DNA from: Embleya sp045207785
Lineage (GTDB): Bacteria; Actinomycetota; Actinomycetes; Streptomycetales; Streptomycetaceae
Direction of reading: 5' to 3'
NCBI RefSeq assembly: GCF_045207785.1
Contig: NZ_CP108776.1
Location: 2,604,001-2,668,000 of the forward strand
Length of the DNA stretch: 64,000 bases
In this document: piece after piece, positions 8,539 to 17,059 of the stretch
How the letters are laid out: each line of letters opens with the position of its first letter
How positions within the stretch are numbered: the stretch's first letter is position 1
Position numbers and translations under genes: made by a program
Notes under the pieces: generated by a model
Seen by the model: only the letters and a program-made list of their open reading frames with translations
Database searches by the model: none
Told to the model about the DNA's origin: nothing

Positions 8539-11500
8539 ATGTCCGATTCCATACGCATGCGACGGACGAGGCGACGGTCGGGGCGGGGGCGGGGCCGGCT
8601 CGCGTGCGCGGCCGCGTTACTCGCCTCGTTATCGCTCTCGATACCCTCGGCCGTCGCGCAGACCTCATCGCGAGCCGACGGCCCGGAGCTCTTCGGGGCG
8701 GCGCCCGCCGCCCGCGACGCTCGACCACAGCAGCAGGCGGCCGCGGTGCCGCCGAAGTTCTCGGACGATTCGGTCCTGACCGGCCTGACCCAGCCCGTCG
8801 ACGTGGCCTTCGCCGCAGACGGTCGGGTCTTCGTCGCCGAGAAGACCGGCGTCGTCAAGGTGTTCGACTCGATCACGGACCCCACGCCCACGGTGTTCAC
8901 CGACCTGCGGGCGCAGGTGCACAACTTCTGGGACCGCGGGCTGCTCGGCCTGGCGCTGCACCCGGACTTCCCGACGAATCCGTCGGTGTACGTGATGTAC
9001 ACACGCGACGCGCGTCCCGGCGGAAGCGCCCCCTACTGGGGCACCGCGACCGGTCTCGACGACGGATGTTCCGATCCGCCCGGCGCGCAGGCCGAGGGTT
9101 GCCTGGCCACCGGCCGGATCTCCAAACTGACCGCCACCGGCAACACCGCCGGTCCCGAGCAGGTGCTCGTCGAGGGCTGGTGCCAGCAGTTCCCGTCACA
9201 CGCCACCGGCAGCATCGCGTTCGGCCAGGACGGCTACCTGTACGCGTCCGCCGGTGACGGCGCGAGCTTCGACTGGGCCGACTACGGCCAGACCGGGGCC
9301 AGTGGTCCGATACCCGGCAAGGACCCGATACCGGCGAACCCGTGCGGTGACGGGCCGAGCCCGGTGGGCACGGCGTTGACCGCGCCGACCGCCGAGGGCG
9401 GCGCGCTGCGCGCGCAGGACTTCCGCACCGCGGGCGACCCGTTCGCCCTCAACGGCAGCATCATCCGGATCGACGCGAACACCGGCGCGGGCGCGCCCGG
9501 CAACCCACTCGCATCCAGTCCCGATGCCAACGCGCGCCGCCTCGTCGCGGCCGGGCTGCGCAACCCGTTCCGAATCGGCTTCCGCCCCGGCACCAACGAG
9601 CTGTGGGCCGGCGACGTCGGCTGGGGCACCTGGGAGGAGATCGACCGCTTCACCCCGTCGAGTACGGCCGTGGCCAACTTCGGCTGGCCCTGTTACGAGG
9701 GCTCGGCCCGTCAGGGCGGCTACGAGTCGATCGGCCTCGACCTGTGCGCCAACCTGTACGGGGCCGGCCCGGGGGCGGTACAGACGCCCTACTACGCGTA
9801 CAACCACAACTCCGCCGTGACCCCGAACGACGGCTGCCCGACCGGCAACGGCTCGGCGATCTCGGGCGTGTCCTTCTACACCGGGGAGCGCTACCCCGCG
9901 GCCTACCGCAACGCGATGTTCTTCGCCGACCACAGCCGCCGGTGCATCTGGAGCATGACCGCCGGCGCCGACGGCCTGCCCGACCCCGCGACGCGCAAGG
10001 CGTTCGTCACCAACGCGAACGTCGTCCAGGTCACCACCGGGCCCGAGGGCGACCTGTACTACGTCGGCTTCGAGGACGGCGCGATCCACCGGATCCGCTA
10101 CACCGGCAGCGCCCCGACGGCGGTGGCGACCGCGACCCCGCGGACCGGCCCGACCCCGCTGACCGTCGCGTTCACCGGCTCGGCGTCCACCGACCCCGAC
10201 CCGGGCGAGACCCTCACCTACGCCTGGGACCTGGACGGCGACGGCGCGTTCGACGACTCGACCGCCGCGAACCCGTCGTACACCTACACGACGCCCGGTT
10301 CGTACCCGGCCAAGCTCCGGGTGACCGACCCGGTCGGACTCACCGACGACTCCGACCCGATCACCGTCTCGGCGGGCAACGCGCCACCGGTACCGGTGAT
10401 CGACACGCCGGCCGCGACGCTCACCTGGAAGGTCGGCGACCCGATCGCCTTCAGCGGACACGCGAATGACCCGCAGGACGGCACGATTCCCGGGGCCGGC
10501 CTGAACTGGCAGATCCTCATGCACCACTGCACGACCCCGACCTCGTGCCACGAGCACCAGATCACCGGCCAGGGCGGCACCTCGGGCAGCTTCACCGCGG
10601 TCGACCACGAATATCCCTCGTGGCTCGAACTCCGCCTGACCGCCACCGATTCCGGCGGCCTGACCGGCACCACGAGCGTGCGGCTCGACCCGCGGACGGT
10701 GGATGTCACCCTCGCCTCGAACCCGCCGGGCCTGACCCTGGGCCTGTTCTCCGCGCAGCGGCCGGCACCGTTCACGAACACCGTGATCGTGGGCGGGACC
10801 TCGTCGATCGCGGCGCCGTCGCCACAGACCCTGAACGGCAAGAACTACGAGTTCGTCTCGTGGTCGGACGGCGGTTCGGCCGCACACAACGTCACCGCGC
10901 CCGAGACGCCGCTCACCCTGACCGCGACCTATCGCGAGATCACCGGCGGCCCGCCGCGCGGCCTGGTCGCCGAGTACGGCTTCAACGCGTCGAGCGGGAC
11001 GACCGTCGCGGACAGCTCGGGCAAGGCGAACACCGGAACCGCCGCGGCCGGCACCTGGGTCGCCGGGCACTCGGGCAACGCGCTGTCCTTCAACGGCACC
11101 TCGTCGATGGTGACCGTGCCGCACAGCTCGACGCTCACACTCACCACGGGGATGACCCTGGAGGCGTGGGTCAAGCCCACCACGGTCTCCGGCTGGCGCA
11201 CGATCCTGCTCAAGGAGCGCGGCGGCGGGCTGTCGTACGCGCTGTACGCCAACGGCACGAGCGCGCCCAACACATCCATCAACACCACCGGCACCAACAA
11301 CGACACCTACGCCGACGGCACGAGCCCACTCGCGACCGGCGCGTGGTCACACGTCGCGGCCACCTACGACGGCACCACGCTGCGCCTGTACGTCAACGGC
11401 GTCCAGGTACACGCCACCGCCCACACCGGCCCCATCGTGGACACCACAGGCACCCTACGCATCGGCGGCAACACGGTCTGGGGCGAATACTTCACCGGCC

Positions 11501-11580
11501 TGATCGACGACGTCCGCATCTACAACCGCCCCCTCACCCCAACCGAACTCACCACCGACATGACCCGCCCGGCCCCATAA
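8539..11580 (+). CDS. Secreted PQQ-dependent sugar dehydrogenase-like protein with PKD and LamG domains
   Basis: This is a 1013-residue exported protein. The N-terminus is Arg-rich (MRRTRRRSGRGRGR) and followed by a hydrophobic core ending SAVAQ, a signal peptide. Residues about 75-520 form a glucose/sorbosone dehydrogenase-type beta-propeller (VFVAEKTGVVKVFD, GLLGLALHPDFPTNPSVYV, AAGLRNPFRIGFRPGTNELW). A PKD domain follows near 526-612 (YAWDLDGDGAFDDST), then a divergent beta-rich part, then a concanavalin-like LamG domain from about 809 (AEYGFNASSGTTVADSSG, MTLEAWVKP). ATG 8539 has AGGGGGA upstream. Probable role: extracellular oxidation of a polysaccharide-derived aldose, with the C-terminal domains binding glycans (inference). 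Confidence 0.88.
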   Translation: MSDSIRMRRTRRRSGRGRGRLACAAALLASLSLSIPSAVAQTSSRADGPELFGAAPAARDARPQQQAAAVPPKFSDDSVLTGLTQPVDVAFAADGRVFVAEKTGVVKVFDSITDPTPTVFTDLRAQVHNFWDRGLLGLALHPDFPTNPSVYVMYTRDARPGGSAPYWGTATGLDDGCSDPPGAQAEGCLATGRISKLTATGNTAGPEQVLVEGWCQQFPSHATGSIAFGQDGYLYASAGDGASFDWADYGQTGASGPIPGKDPIPANPCGDGPSPVGTALTAPTAEGGALRAQDFRTAGDPFALNGSIIRIDANTGAGAPGNPLASSPDANARRLVAAGLRNPFRIGFRPGTNELWAGDVGWGTWEEIDRFTPSSTAVANFGWPCYEGSARQGGYESIGLDLCANLYGAGPGAVQTPYYAYNHNSAVTPNDGCPTGNGSAISGVSFYTGERYPAAYRNAMFFADHSRRCIWSMTAGADGLPDPATRKAFVTNANVVQVTTGPEGDLYYVGFEDGAIHRIRYTGSAPTAVATATPRTGPTPLTVAFTGSASTDPDPGETLTYAWDLDGDGAFDDSTAANPSYTYTTPGSYPAKLRVTDPVGLTDDSDPITVSAGNAPPVPVIDTPAATLTWKVGDPIAFSGHANDPQDGTIPGAGLNWQILMHHCTTPTSCHEHQITGQGGTSGSFTAVDHEYPSWLELRLTATDSGGLTGTTSVRLDPRTVDVTLASNPPGLTLGLFSAQRPAPFTNTVIVGGTSSIAAPSPQTLNGKNYEFVSWSDGGSAAHNVTAPETPLTLTATYREITGGPPRGLVAEYGFNASSGTTVADSSGKANTGTAAAGTWVAGHSGNALSFNGTSSMVTVPHSSTLTLTTGMTLEAWVKPTTVSGWRTILLKERGGGLSYALYANGTSAPNTSINTTGTNNDTYADGTSPLATGAWSHVAATYDGTTLRLYVNGVQVHATAHTGPIVDTTGTLRIGGNTVWGEYFTGLIDDVRIYNRPLTPTELTTDMTRPAP

Positions 11581-11587
11581 CCCCAAA

Positions 11588-11620
11588 CGCCGGACGGGCT
11601 GATACCCAGCCCGTCCGGCG
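11588..11620. terminator. 14-bp perfect hairpin after the secreted dehydrogenase
   Basis: CGCCGGACGGGCTG (11588-11601) and its exact complement (11607-11620) are separated by five bases, eight bases after the stop codon. There is no U-run, as is common in streptomycetes. One arm contains the CAGCCCGTCCGGCG core of the interspersed repeat that follows, so the terminator and the repeat family share sequence. Confidence 0.75.
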
Positions 11621-11671
11621 CCCGACGCCACCCACAAACCCGCCCCGATCGCTCAGGCCAACCCACACTTT

Positions 11672-11900
11672 CAGCCCGTCCGGCGCTTGAGGACACCCGC
11701 AAAGCCACGCCAATCCCCCAAGCCCACCCGACACCCCCAGCCCGTCCGGCGCTTGAGGACACCCACAAAGCCGGCCCGACCCCCCAAGCCAACCCCACAC
11801 CCCCAGCCCGTCCGGCGCTTGAGGACGACTCGGCCGCAGGCCGCCAGAACAGCCCGTCCGGCGCTTGAGGACAAACCCAGCCCGCCCGGCGATCGAGGGC
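11672..11900. repeat. Five dispersed copies of a CAGCCCGTCCGGCG...TTGAGGAC repeat
   Basis: Near-identical 23-bp units beginning CAGCCCGTCCGGCG and ending CTTGAGGAC lie at 11672, 11738, 11804 and 11850, and a diverged copy (CCCGCCCGGCGATCGAGGG) lies at 11878. Spacing is 66, 66, 46 and 28 bp. The spacers are C/A-rich and related to each other. The block fills the gap between two convergent genes. This sequence is a familiar intergenic repeat in Streptomyces genomes (established knowledge of the genus, not checked here). Confidence 0.8.
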
Positions 11901-11910
11901 CAACCACCCC

Positions 11911-13980
11911 TCACCCCACGGGCAACCGCTCCTCCGCCGAAAGCCCATTCGCCTCACGAATGACCTCGACGATCCGCCCCATGATGTCCGTGATCCCGAA
12001 GTCCTTCGGCGTGAACACCGCCGCGACCCCCTGCTCCCGCAACGTGACCGCGTCCGCGGACGGAATGATCCCGCCGACAATCACCGGCACGTCCCCGATC
12101 CCCGCCTCCCGCATCCGCGCCAGGACGTCCGGGATCAACTCCAGATGCGAGCCCGACAGGATGGACAGCCCCACACAGTGCACGTCCTCCTCGACCGCCG
12201 CCGCCACGATCTGCGCCGGCGTCAGCCGAATGCCCTGGTACACGACCTCGAAGCCCACGTCGCGCGCCCGAACCGCGATCTGCTCGGCCCCGTTGGAGTG
12301 CCCGTCGAGCCCCGGCTTGCCGACCAGCAGCCGCAACCGGCCGCCCAGTTCCTCCCCGGCCCGCCGCACGGCGCCCCGCACCTCGGTCAGCCCCGCACCG
12401 TCCTGCACACCCACGACGCCGGACACACCGGTCGGCGCCCGATACTCGCCGAACTCCTCACGCAGCGCCTGCGCCCACTCCCCCGTGGTCACCCCGGCCC
12501 GCACGCACGCGAGGGTGGCAGGCATCAGGTTGACCGCGGCCGCGGCCTTCCACGACCGGGCGTCCTCGCGCAGCCGAGCCATCGCCGCGTCCACCGCGTC
12601 CGCGTCCCGGTCCACGCGCCACGCCTTGACCTTCTCGATCGCCGAGCGCTCCGCGTCCGGGTCGGCGCTCATGATCGCCGCGTCCAGGTCGGCGGTGAGC
12701 GGGTTCACCTCGGTGGTCTCGAACTTGTTGACCCCGACGACCACCTCGTCGCCCGCCTCGATCCGCGCCCGGCGGGCCGCGTGCGAACCGACCAGCTGCG
12801 ACTTCATGTAGCCCGACTCGATCGCCGCGACCGCGCCGCCCATCGCCTGCACGCGGTCGATCTCCTCGCGCGCACCGGCCACCAGGTCGGCGACCTTGGC
12901 CTCGATCACGTGCGAGCCGTTGAAGATGTCGCCGTATTCGAGCAGGTCCGACTCGAAGGCCAGCACCTGCTGGATCCGCAGCGACCACTGCTGGTCCCAC
13001 GGCCGCGGCAGGCCGAGCGCCTCGTTCCAGGCCGGCAGCTGTACGGCGCGCGCCCGCGCGTCCTTGGACAGCGTCACGGCCAGCATCTCGAGCACGATCC
13101 GCTGGACGTTGTTCTCCGGCTGCGCCTCGGTCAGGCCGAGCGAGTTGACCTGCACGCCGTAGCGGAACCGGCGCTGCTTGGCGTCCTGTACGCCGTAGCG
13201 CTCCAGCGTGAGTTCGTCCCAAAGCTGCACGAACGCCCGCATCTTGCACATCTCTTCGACGAACCGCACACCGGCGTTGACGAAGAACGAGATCCGCTGG
13301 ACCACCTCGCCCATCCGGTCCTGCGGCACCTGCCCCGAGTCGCGGACCGCGTCGAGCACGGCGATCGCGGTGCACATCGCGTACGCGATCTCCTGAACCG
13401 GCGTCGCGCCGGCCTCCTGGAGGTGGTAGCTGCAGATGTTGGTCGGGTTCCACTTGGGGATGTTCGAGACCGTGTACGCGACGGTGTCGGTGATCAGCTT
13501 CAGCGACGGCCCGGGCGGGAAGACGTAGGTCCCGCGGGACAGGTATTCCTTGATGATGTCGTTCTGCGTCGTGCCGGTGAGCTTGGCGATGTCGGCGCCC
13601 TGCTCCTCCGCGACGACCTGGTACAGCGCGAGCATCCACAGCGCCGTGGCGTTGATCGTCATCGAGGTGTTCATCTCCTCGACGGGGATCCCGTCGAGAA
13701 GTTGCCGCATGTCGCCGATGTGCGAGATCGGCACGCCGACCTTGCCCACCTCGCCGCGCGCGAGTTCGTGATCGGGGTCGTAGCCGGTCTGGGTCGGCAG
13801 GTCGAACGCCACCGACAGGCCCGTCTGGCCCTTGGCGAGGTTGCGGCGGTACAGCGCGTTGGACGCCGTCGCCGAGGAGTGACCGGCGTAGGTCCGCATG
13901 ACCCAGGGACGGTCACGCTTGGTCGCCCGGGAAGGCGAGGCCGGCTGCGAGGGCTGAGCTGAGGGCGTCTGGCTCGCCAC
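11911..13980 (-). CDS. meaA: B12-dependent acyl-CoA mutase, MeaA/ethylmalonyl-CoA mutase type
   Basis: This 689-residue coenzyme B12-dependent mutase rearranges the carbon skeleton of a CoA ester. The catalytic barrel spans about residues 25-540 (RTYAGHSSA, GLSVAFDLPTQTGYD, EEMNTSMTINATA, GTTQNDIIKEY). The C-terminal cobalamin domain has the base-off motif DGHSNG near residue 560 and GLSILSGSHLELIP. Having both domains in one ~690-residue chain fits MeaA/Ecm rather than the two-subunit isobutyryl-CoA mutase. The GTG start has GGAGG six bases upstream. The PduO-type adenosyltransferase at 17060 could supply adenosylcobalamin. Exact substrate (ethylmalonyl-, isobutyryl- or methylmalonyl-CoA) is inferred. 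Confidence 0.88.
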   Translation of the reverse strand: MASQTPSAQPSQPASPSRATKRDRPWVMRTYAGHSSATASNALYRRNLAKGQTGLSVAFDLPTQTGYDPDHELARGEVGKVGVPISHIGDMRQLLDGIPVEEMNTSMTINATALWMLALYQVVAEEQGADIAKLTGTTQNDIIKEYLSRGTYVFPPGPSLKLITDTVAYTVSNIPKWNPTNICSYHLQEAGATPVQEIAYAMCTAIAVLDAVRDSGQVPQDRMGEVVQRISFFVNAGVRFVEEMCKMRAFVQLWDELTLERYGVQDAKQRRFRYGVQVNSLGLTEAQPENNVQRIVLEMLAVTLSKDARARAVQLPAWNEALGLPRPWDQQWSLRIQQVLAFESDLLEYGDIFNGSHVIEAKVADLVAGAREEIDRVQAMGGAVAAIESGYMKSQLVGSHAARRARIEAGDEVVVGVNKFETTEVNPLTADLDAAIMSADPDAERSAIEKVKAWRVDRDADAVDAAMARLREDARSWKAAAAVNLMPATLACVRAGVTTGEWAQALREEFGEYRAPTGVSGVVGVQDGAGLTEVRGAVRRAGEELGGRLRLLVGKPGLDGHSNGAEQIAVRARDVGFEVVYQGIRLTPAQIVAAAVEEDVHCVGLSILSGSHLELIPDVLARMREAGIGDVPVIVGGIIPSADAVTLREQGVAAVFTPKDFGITDIMGRIVEVIREANGLSAEERLPVG

Positions 13981-14194
13981 GGAATACCTCCGGAGGTTCC
14001 GGACCGCCCGGAACTCGGAGACTGGCGGCCTGGGCTACCCCGCTGGTCCGCCGTCACCGCGCATGGTGCGGCCCTACTTACCACGGAGTGTACTGACGGG
14101 TAACCGCTCCGGACAGGGTGTGCTCGACCACAGCACGCCACAAGATCCGGATCCGGCCTGACACTGTGTCGGAGCGAACCTCGGACGGCGGGCG

Positions 14195-14500
14195 TCAGAC
14201 GGCCGCGAGCTGTCGGAGCGTGAGGATGCGGTGCAGTCGGGTGAGCACCAGCACGCGGTAGACCTCGGGATTGACCCCGGTCAGCACCAGCCGGCGCTCG
14301 CGACGACCGGCGCGACGGTGCGCGCCGACGATCAGGCCCAGGCCGGTGGTGTCCAGGGACGGGACCCGGCTGAGGTTGAGGATCAGGTCGCCGTCCCCGC
14401 TGTCCAACGCGTCGTGCAGCGCCAATCGGACATCGGCGGTGGCCCGCACGTCGAGCGCGCCTTCCAGGTGCAGCTCCCGCGGGTCGCCCCAAACGCGCAT
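14195..14500 (-). CDS. STAS-domain anti-sigma factor antagonist
   Basis: This 101-residue single STAS domain is of the SpoIIAA/RsbV type, which binds an anti-sigma kinase when unphosphorylated. It begins MRVWGDPRELHLEGALDV and has the conserved strand-turn LILNLSRVPSLDTTGLGLIVG, whose Ser/Thr residues sit at the usual phosphorylation site. ATG 14500 is chosen because CTGGAGGAG lies just upstream; longer in-frame starts lack a ribosome site. No cognate kinase or sigma gene is adjacent. Confidence 0.85.
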   Translation of the reverse strand: MRVWGDPRELHLEGALDVRATADVRLALHDALDSGDGDLILNLSRVPSLDTTGLGLIVGAHRRAGRRERRLVLTGVNPEVYRVLVLTRLHRILTLRQLAAV

Positions 14501-14752
14501 CGTCTCCTCCAGGAGGTTCGTCCGTTCGATGACGGTTCGACTTCCCAGAAGAACACCCAAAACCCGATAATCCTCACTCATCACAGCAGGCTTCACTCGT
14601 ACAGGTGACGAATCATCAGATGGTGCGCCGACTGCGCGCTGCCCATCGGGCCGATGGCCGCCCCGGAGTTCCGGAGCGGCCATCGAGAACCCGGCGGCGC
14701 GCGCGAGGCGCCGGGTGGATCGAGTACGAGTGGAGCGGGTGGAACGGGTGGA

Positions 14753-15601
14753 TCAGTAGTCGTAGAAGCCCTTGCCGCTCTTGCGGCCCAGGTCGCCGGC
14801 CGTGACCATCCGGTTCAGCAGCTCCGGCGGCGCGAACTTCTCGTCCTTGCTCTCCTCGTAGATGTTGCTCGTCGCGTTGCGCATGATGTCGACGCCGGTC
14901 AGGTCGGCGGTGGCCAGCGGGCCCATCGCGTGGCCGAAGCCGAGCCGGCAGGCGATGTCGATGTCCTCGGCGGTGGCCACGCCCGCCTCGTACAGCTTCA
15001 CCGCCTCGACGGTGAGCGCGGTGATCAGCCGGGTGGTCACGAAGCCGGCCACGTCGCGGTTGACCACGATGCAGGTCTTGCCCATCGCCTCGGCCAGCTC
15101 GCGCGCGGCGGCCAGGGTCTCGTCCGAGGTCTTGTAGCCGCGCACCAGCTCGCACAGCGACATCAGCGGCACGGGCGAGAAGAAGTGCATGCCCACGACC
15201 GACTCGGGCCGCTCGGTGACGGCCGCGATCGCGGTGATCGGGATCGCGGAGGTGTTGCTCGCGAGCACCGCGCCGGGCTTGCAGATCCGGTCCAGCTCGC
15301 GGAAGACCTCCTGCTTGATCTCGACCTTCTCGAACACGGCCTCGACCACGATGTCCGCGTCGGCGACCGCTTCGAGGTCGGTGGTCGTGGTGATCCGGGC
15401 GAGCGCCGCCGCGGCGGCCTCGGCGGTCAGCTTGCCCTTGGACGCGAACTTGTCGTACGAGCCCTTGATCCCGGCGAGGCCGCGCTCCAGGGCGGCGTCG
15501 GTGACGTCGCGCAGGATGACGTCGTAGCCGGCCTGGGCGGCGACCTGGGCGATGCCCGACCCCATGAGCCCGGCCCCGATGACGGCGATCTTCTTGGTCA
15601 C
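14753..15601 (-). CDS. 3-hydroxybutyryl-CoA dehydrogenase
   Basis: This 282-residue single-unit dehydrogenase of the Hbd/PaaH type interconverts acetoacetyl-CoA and 3-hydroxybutyryl-CoA. It has the Rossmann motif KKIAVIGAGLMGSGIAQVAA, the NTSAIPITAIAA strand, GMHFFSPVPLMSLCELV with the catalytic His, and the C-terminus GRKSGKGFYDY. The GTG at 15601 is supported by GGAGAGG upstream and by family length. It is transcribed toward the STAS gene and lies near MeaA, so a C4-acyl-CoA route is likely. An operator-like palindrome lies about 90 bases upstream. Confidence 0.9.
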   Translation of the reverse strand: MTKKIAVIGAGLMGSGIAQVAAQAGYDVILRDVTDAALERGLAGIKGSYDKFASKGKLTAEAAAAALARITTTTDLEAVADADIVVEAVFEKVEIKQEVFRELDRICKPGAVLASNTSAIPITAIAAVTERPESVVGMHFFSPVPLMSLCELVRGYKTSDETLAAARELAEAMGKTCIVVNRDVAGFVTTRLITALTVEAVKLYEAGVATAEDIDIACRLGFGHAMGPLATADLTGVDIMRNATSNIYEESKDEKFAPPELLNRMVTAGDLGRKSGKGFYDY

Positions 15602-15689
15602 TGCGCTACCTCTCCAGTACACGTTCCCGAGCGAACCACGTTGCCCGGGAGCGTAGCCGTACCGGTCGGTAGCCTCGACACACACCCAC

Positions 15690-15704
15690 CTGACGGTCCG
15701 TCAG
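15690..15704. promoter_or_regulatory. Palindrome CTGACGGTCCGTCAG upstream of the dehydrogenase
   Basis: CTGACGG-T-CCGTCAG is a perfect 7-1-7 palindrome that overlaps the murA stop codon and lies 89 bases upstream of the 3-hydroxybutyryl-CoA dehydrogenase start. The TGACGG/CCGTCA pattern resembles TetR-type operators that respond to acyl-CoA (inference). As a hairpin its loop is too short to be a good terminator. Confidence 0.4.
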
Positions 15705-16981
15705 AAACGCGAGGTACTCTCCGGCTCCGGCTCCCGCACGATCTTCGCGCCGAGTGACTGGAGCTGTACCTCCAGGCCGGTGTAACCCCGGTCGATGTGG
15801 TGCACCCCGCTCACCGTGGTGTCGCCGTCGGCCACCAGACCCGCGAGCACGAGCCCGGCCCCGGCCCGGATGTCCGCGGTCAGCACCGGCGCGCCGGAGA
15901 GCTGCTCCACGCCGCGCACGATCGCGTGGTGCCCGTCGGTACGAATCGACGCGCCGAGCCGCAACAGCTCCTGGAGGAACACGAATCGCGCCTCGAAGAG
16001 GTTCTCGGTGATCATCGCCGAGCCCTCGGCAATGGAGTTCATCGCGGCGAAGAACGGCTGCATGTCGGTCGCGAAACCGGGATAGGGCAGCGTCACCACG
16101 TCCACCGCCTTGGGCCGCCGGTCCATCACCACCCGGAAGCCGTCCCGCACGGTCGACACCTGCGCACCGGCGAGGGTCAGCTTGTCGAGCGCGATCTCCA
16201 GGTGCTCGGGGTGCGCGTTGCGCACGGTCACGTCGCCGAGCGTCATCGCGGCCGCGACGGCGAACGTGCACGCCACGATCCGGTCCGGAACGGTGCGGTG
16301 CCGTACGGGCTTGAGCCCCTCGACGCCCTCGATCTCGATCGTCGACGAGCCCGCGCCCTCTATCCGCGCGCCCATCTCGGTGAGCATCGAGCAGATGTCG
16401 ACGATCTCCGGCTCGCGCGCGGCGTTGTCGATCACCGTGCGACCCTCGGCGAGCACCGCGGCCATCAGGATGTTCTCGGTGGCCCCCACGCTCGGGAAGT
16501 CGAGCCAGACGGTGGTCCCCCGCAGACCGTTCGGGGCCTTCGCGATCAGCACGCCGTGCGAGTTCTCCACGGTCGCGCCGAGCTTGACCAGCCCCTCGAT
16601 GTGCATGTCGAGCCCGCGCGACCCGATCGCGTCCCCACCGGGGTACGCGACATGCACCTCGCCGCAGCGCGCGAGCAACGGCCCCAACACGCAGATCGAC
16701 GCCCGCATGCTGCGCACCAGGTCGTAGTCCGCCTCGAACCGCGGCGACGCCGGCACGTCGATCCGGACCGTCCCGGTGGTCTCCCCCTCGACCTCGCACC
16801 CGAGCCGCCGCAGCAACTCGCTCATGATCTCCACGTCGAGGATCCGGGGCGCCTCCTCGAGCACCGTGGTGCCCTCCGCGAGAAGCGCAGCGGCCATCAA
16901 TTTGAGTGCACTGTTCTTCGCACCCGTGATCCGCACCTCGCCGACGAGCCGCTGACCACCTGTCACCCGGAACCTGTCCAT
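15701..16981 (-). CDS. murA: UDP-N-acetylglucosamine 1-carboxyvinyltransferase with Asp at the fosfomycin site
   Basis: MurA transfers enolpyruvate from PEP to UDP-GlcNAc, the first committed step of peptidoglycan synthesis in the cytoplasm. The 426 residues include the GAKNSALKLMAAALLA motif with Lys22-Asn23 and the closing strands LQSLGAKIV. The active-site loop reads VAYPGGDAIGSRGLDMHI, placing aspartate at residue 117 where fosfomycin-sensitive enzymes have cysteine. The same substitution is known from mycobacterial MurA, so intrinsic fosfomycin insensitivity is expected. It is divergent from the adenosyltransferase gene, with a 7-bp-arm palindrome directly upstream of the ATG. Confidence 0.96.
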   Translation of the reverse strand: MDRFRVTGGQRLVGEVRITGAKNSALKLMAAALLAEGTTVLEEAPRILDVEIMSELLRRLGCEVEGETTGTVRIDVPASPRFEADYDLVRSMRASICVLGPLLARCGEVHVAYPGGDAIGSRGLDMHIEGLVKLGATVENSHGVLIAKAPNGLRGTTVWLDFPSVGATENILMAAVLAEGRTVIDNAAREPEIVDICSMLTEMGARIEGAGSSTIEIEGVEGLKPVRHRTVPDRIVACTFAVAAAMTLGDVTVRNAHPEHLEIALDKLTLAGAQVSTVRDGFRVVMDRRPKAVDVVTLPYPGFATDMQPFFAAMNSIAEGSAMITENLFEARFVFLQELLRLGASIRTDGHHAIVRGVEQLSGAPVLTADIRAGAGLVLAGLVADGDTTVSGVHHIDRGYTGLEVQLQSLGAKIVREPEPESTSRF

Positions 16982-16983
16982 CG

Positions 16984-17002
16984 GAGAATCCTATAGATTC
17001 TC
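16984..17002. promoter_or_regulatory. Palindrome abutting the murA start
   Basis: GAGAATC-CTATA-GATTCTC has perfect 7-bp arms and begins three bases upstream of the murA ATG, overlapping where its ribosome site should be. It is AT-richer than its surroundings and sits in a 78-bp divergent region, so a protein operator or a translation-controlling hairpin are both possible. Confidence 0.4.
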
Positions 17003-17059
17003 GAACACCCCGACGGACGTGACCAAGCGGGAACAAAGGGCAACGCTAGGGTTCGGGGC

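Noticed and set aside
13981..14194. Cobalamin riboswitch upstream of the B12-dependent mutase
   Set aside because: I see only a 7-bp-arm hairpin (GTTCCGG-ACCGC-CCGGAAC, 13996-14014) next to the ribosome site and no B12-box-like sequence.
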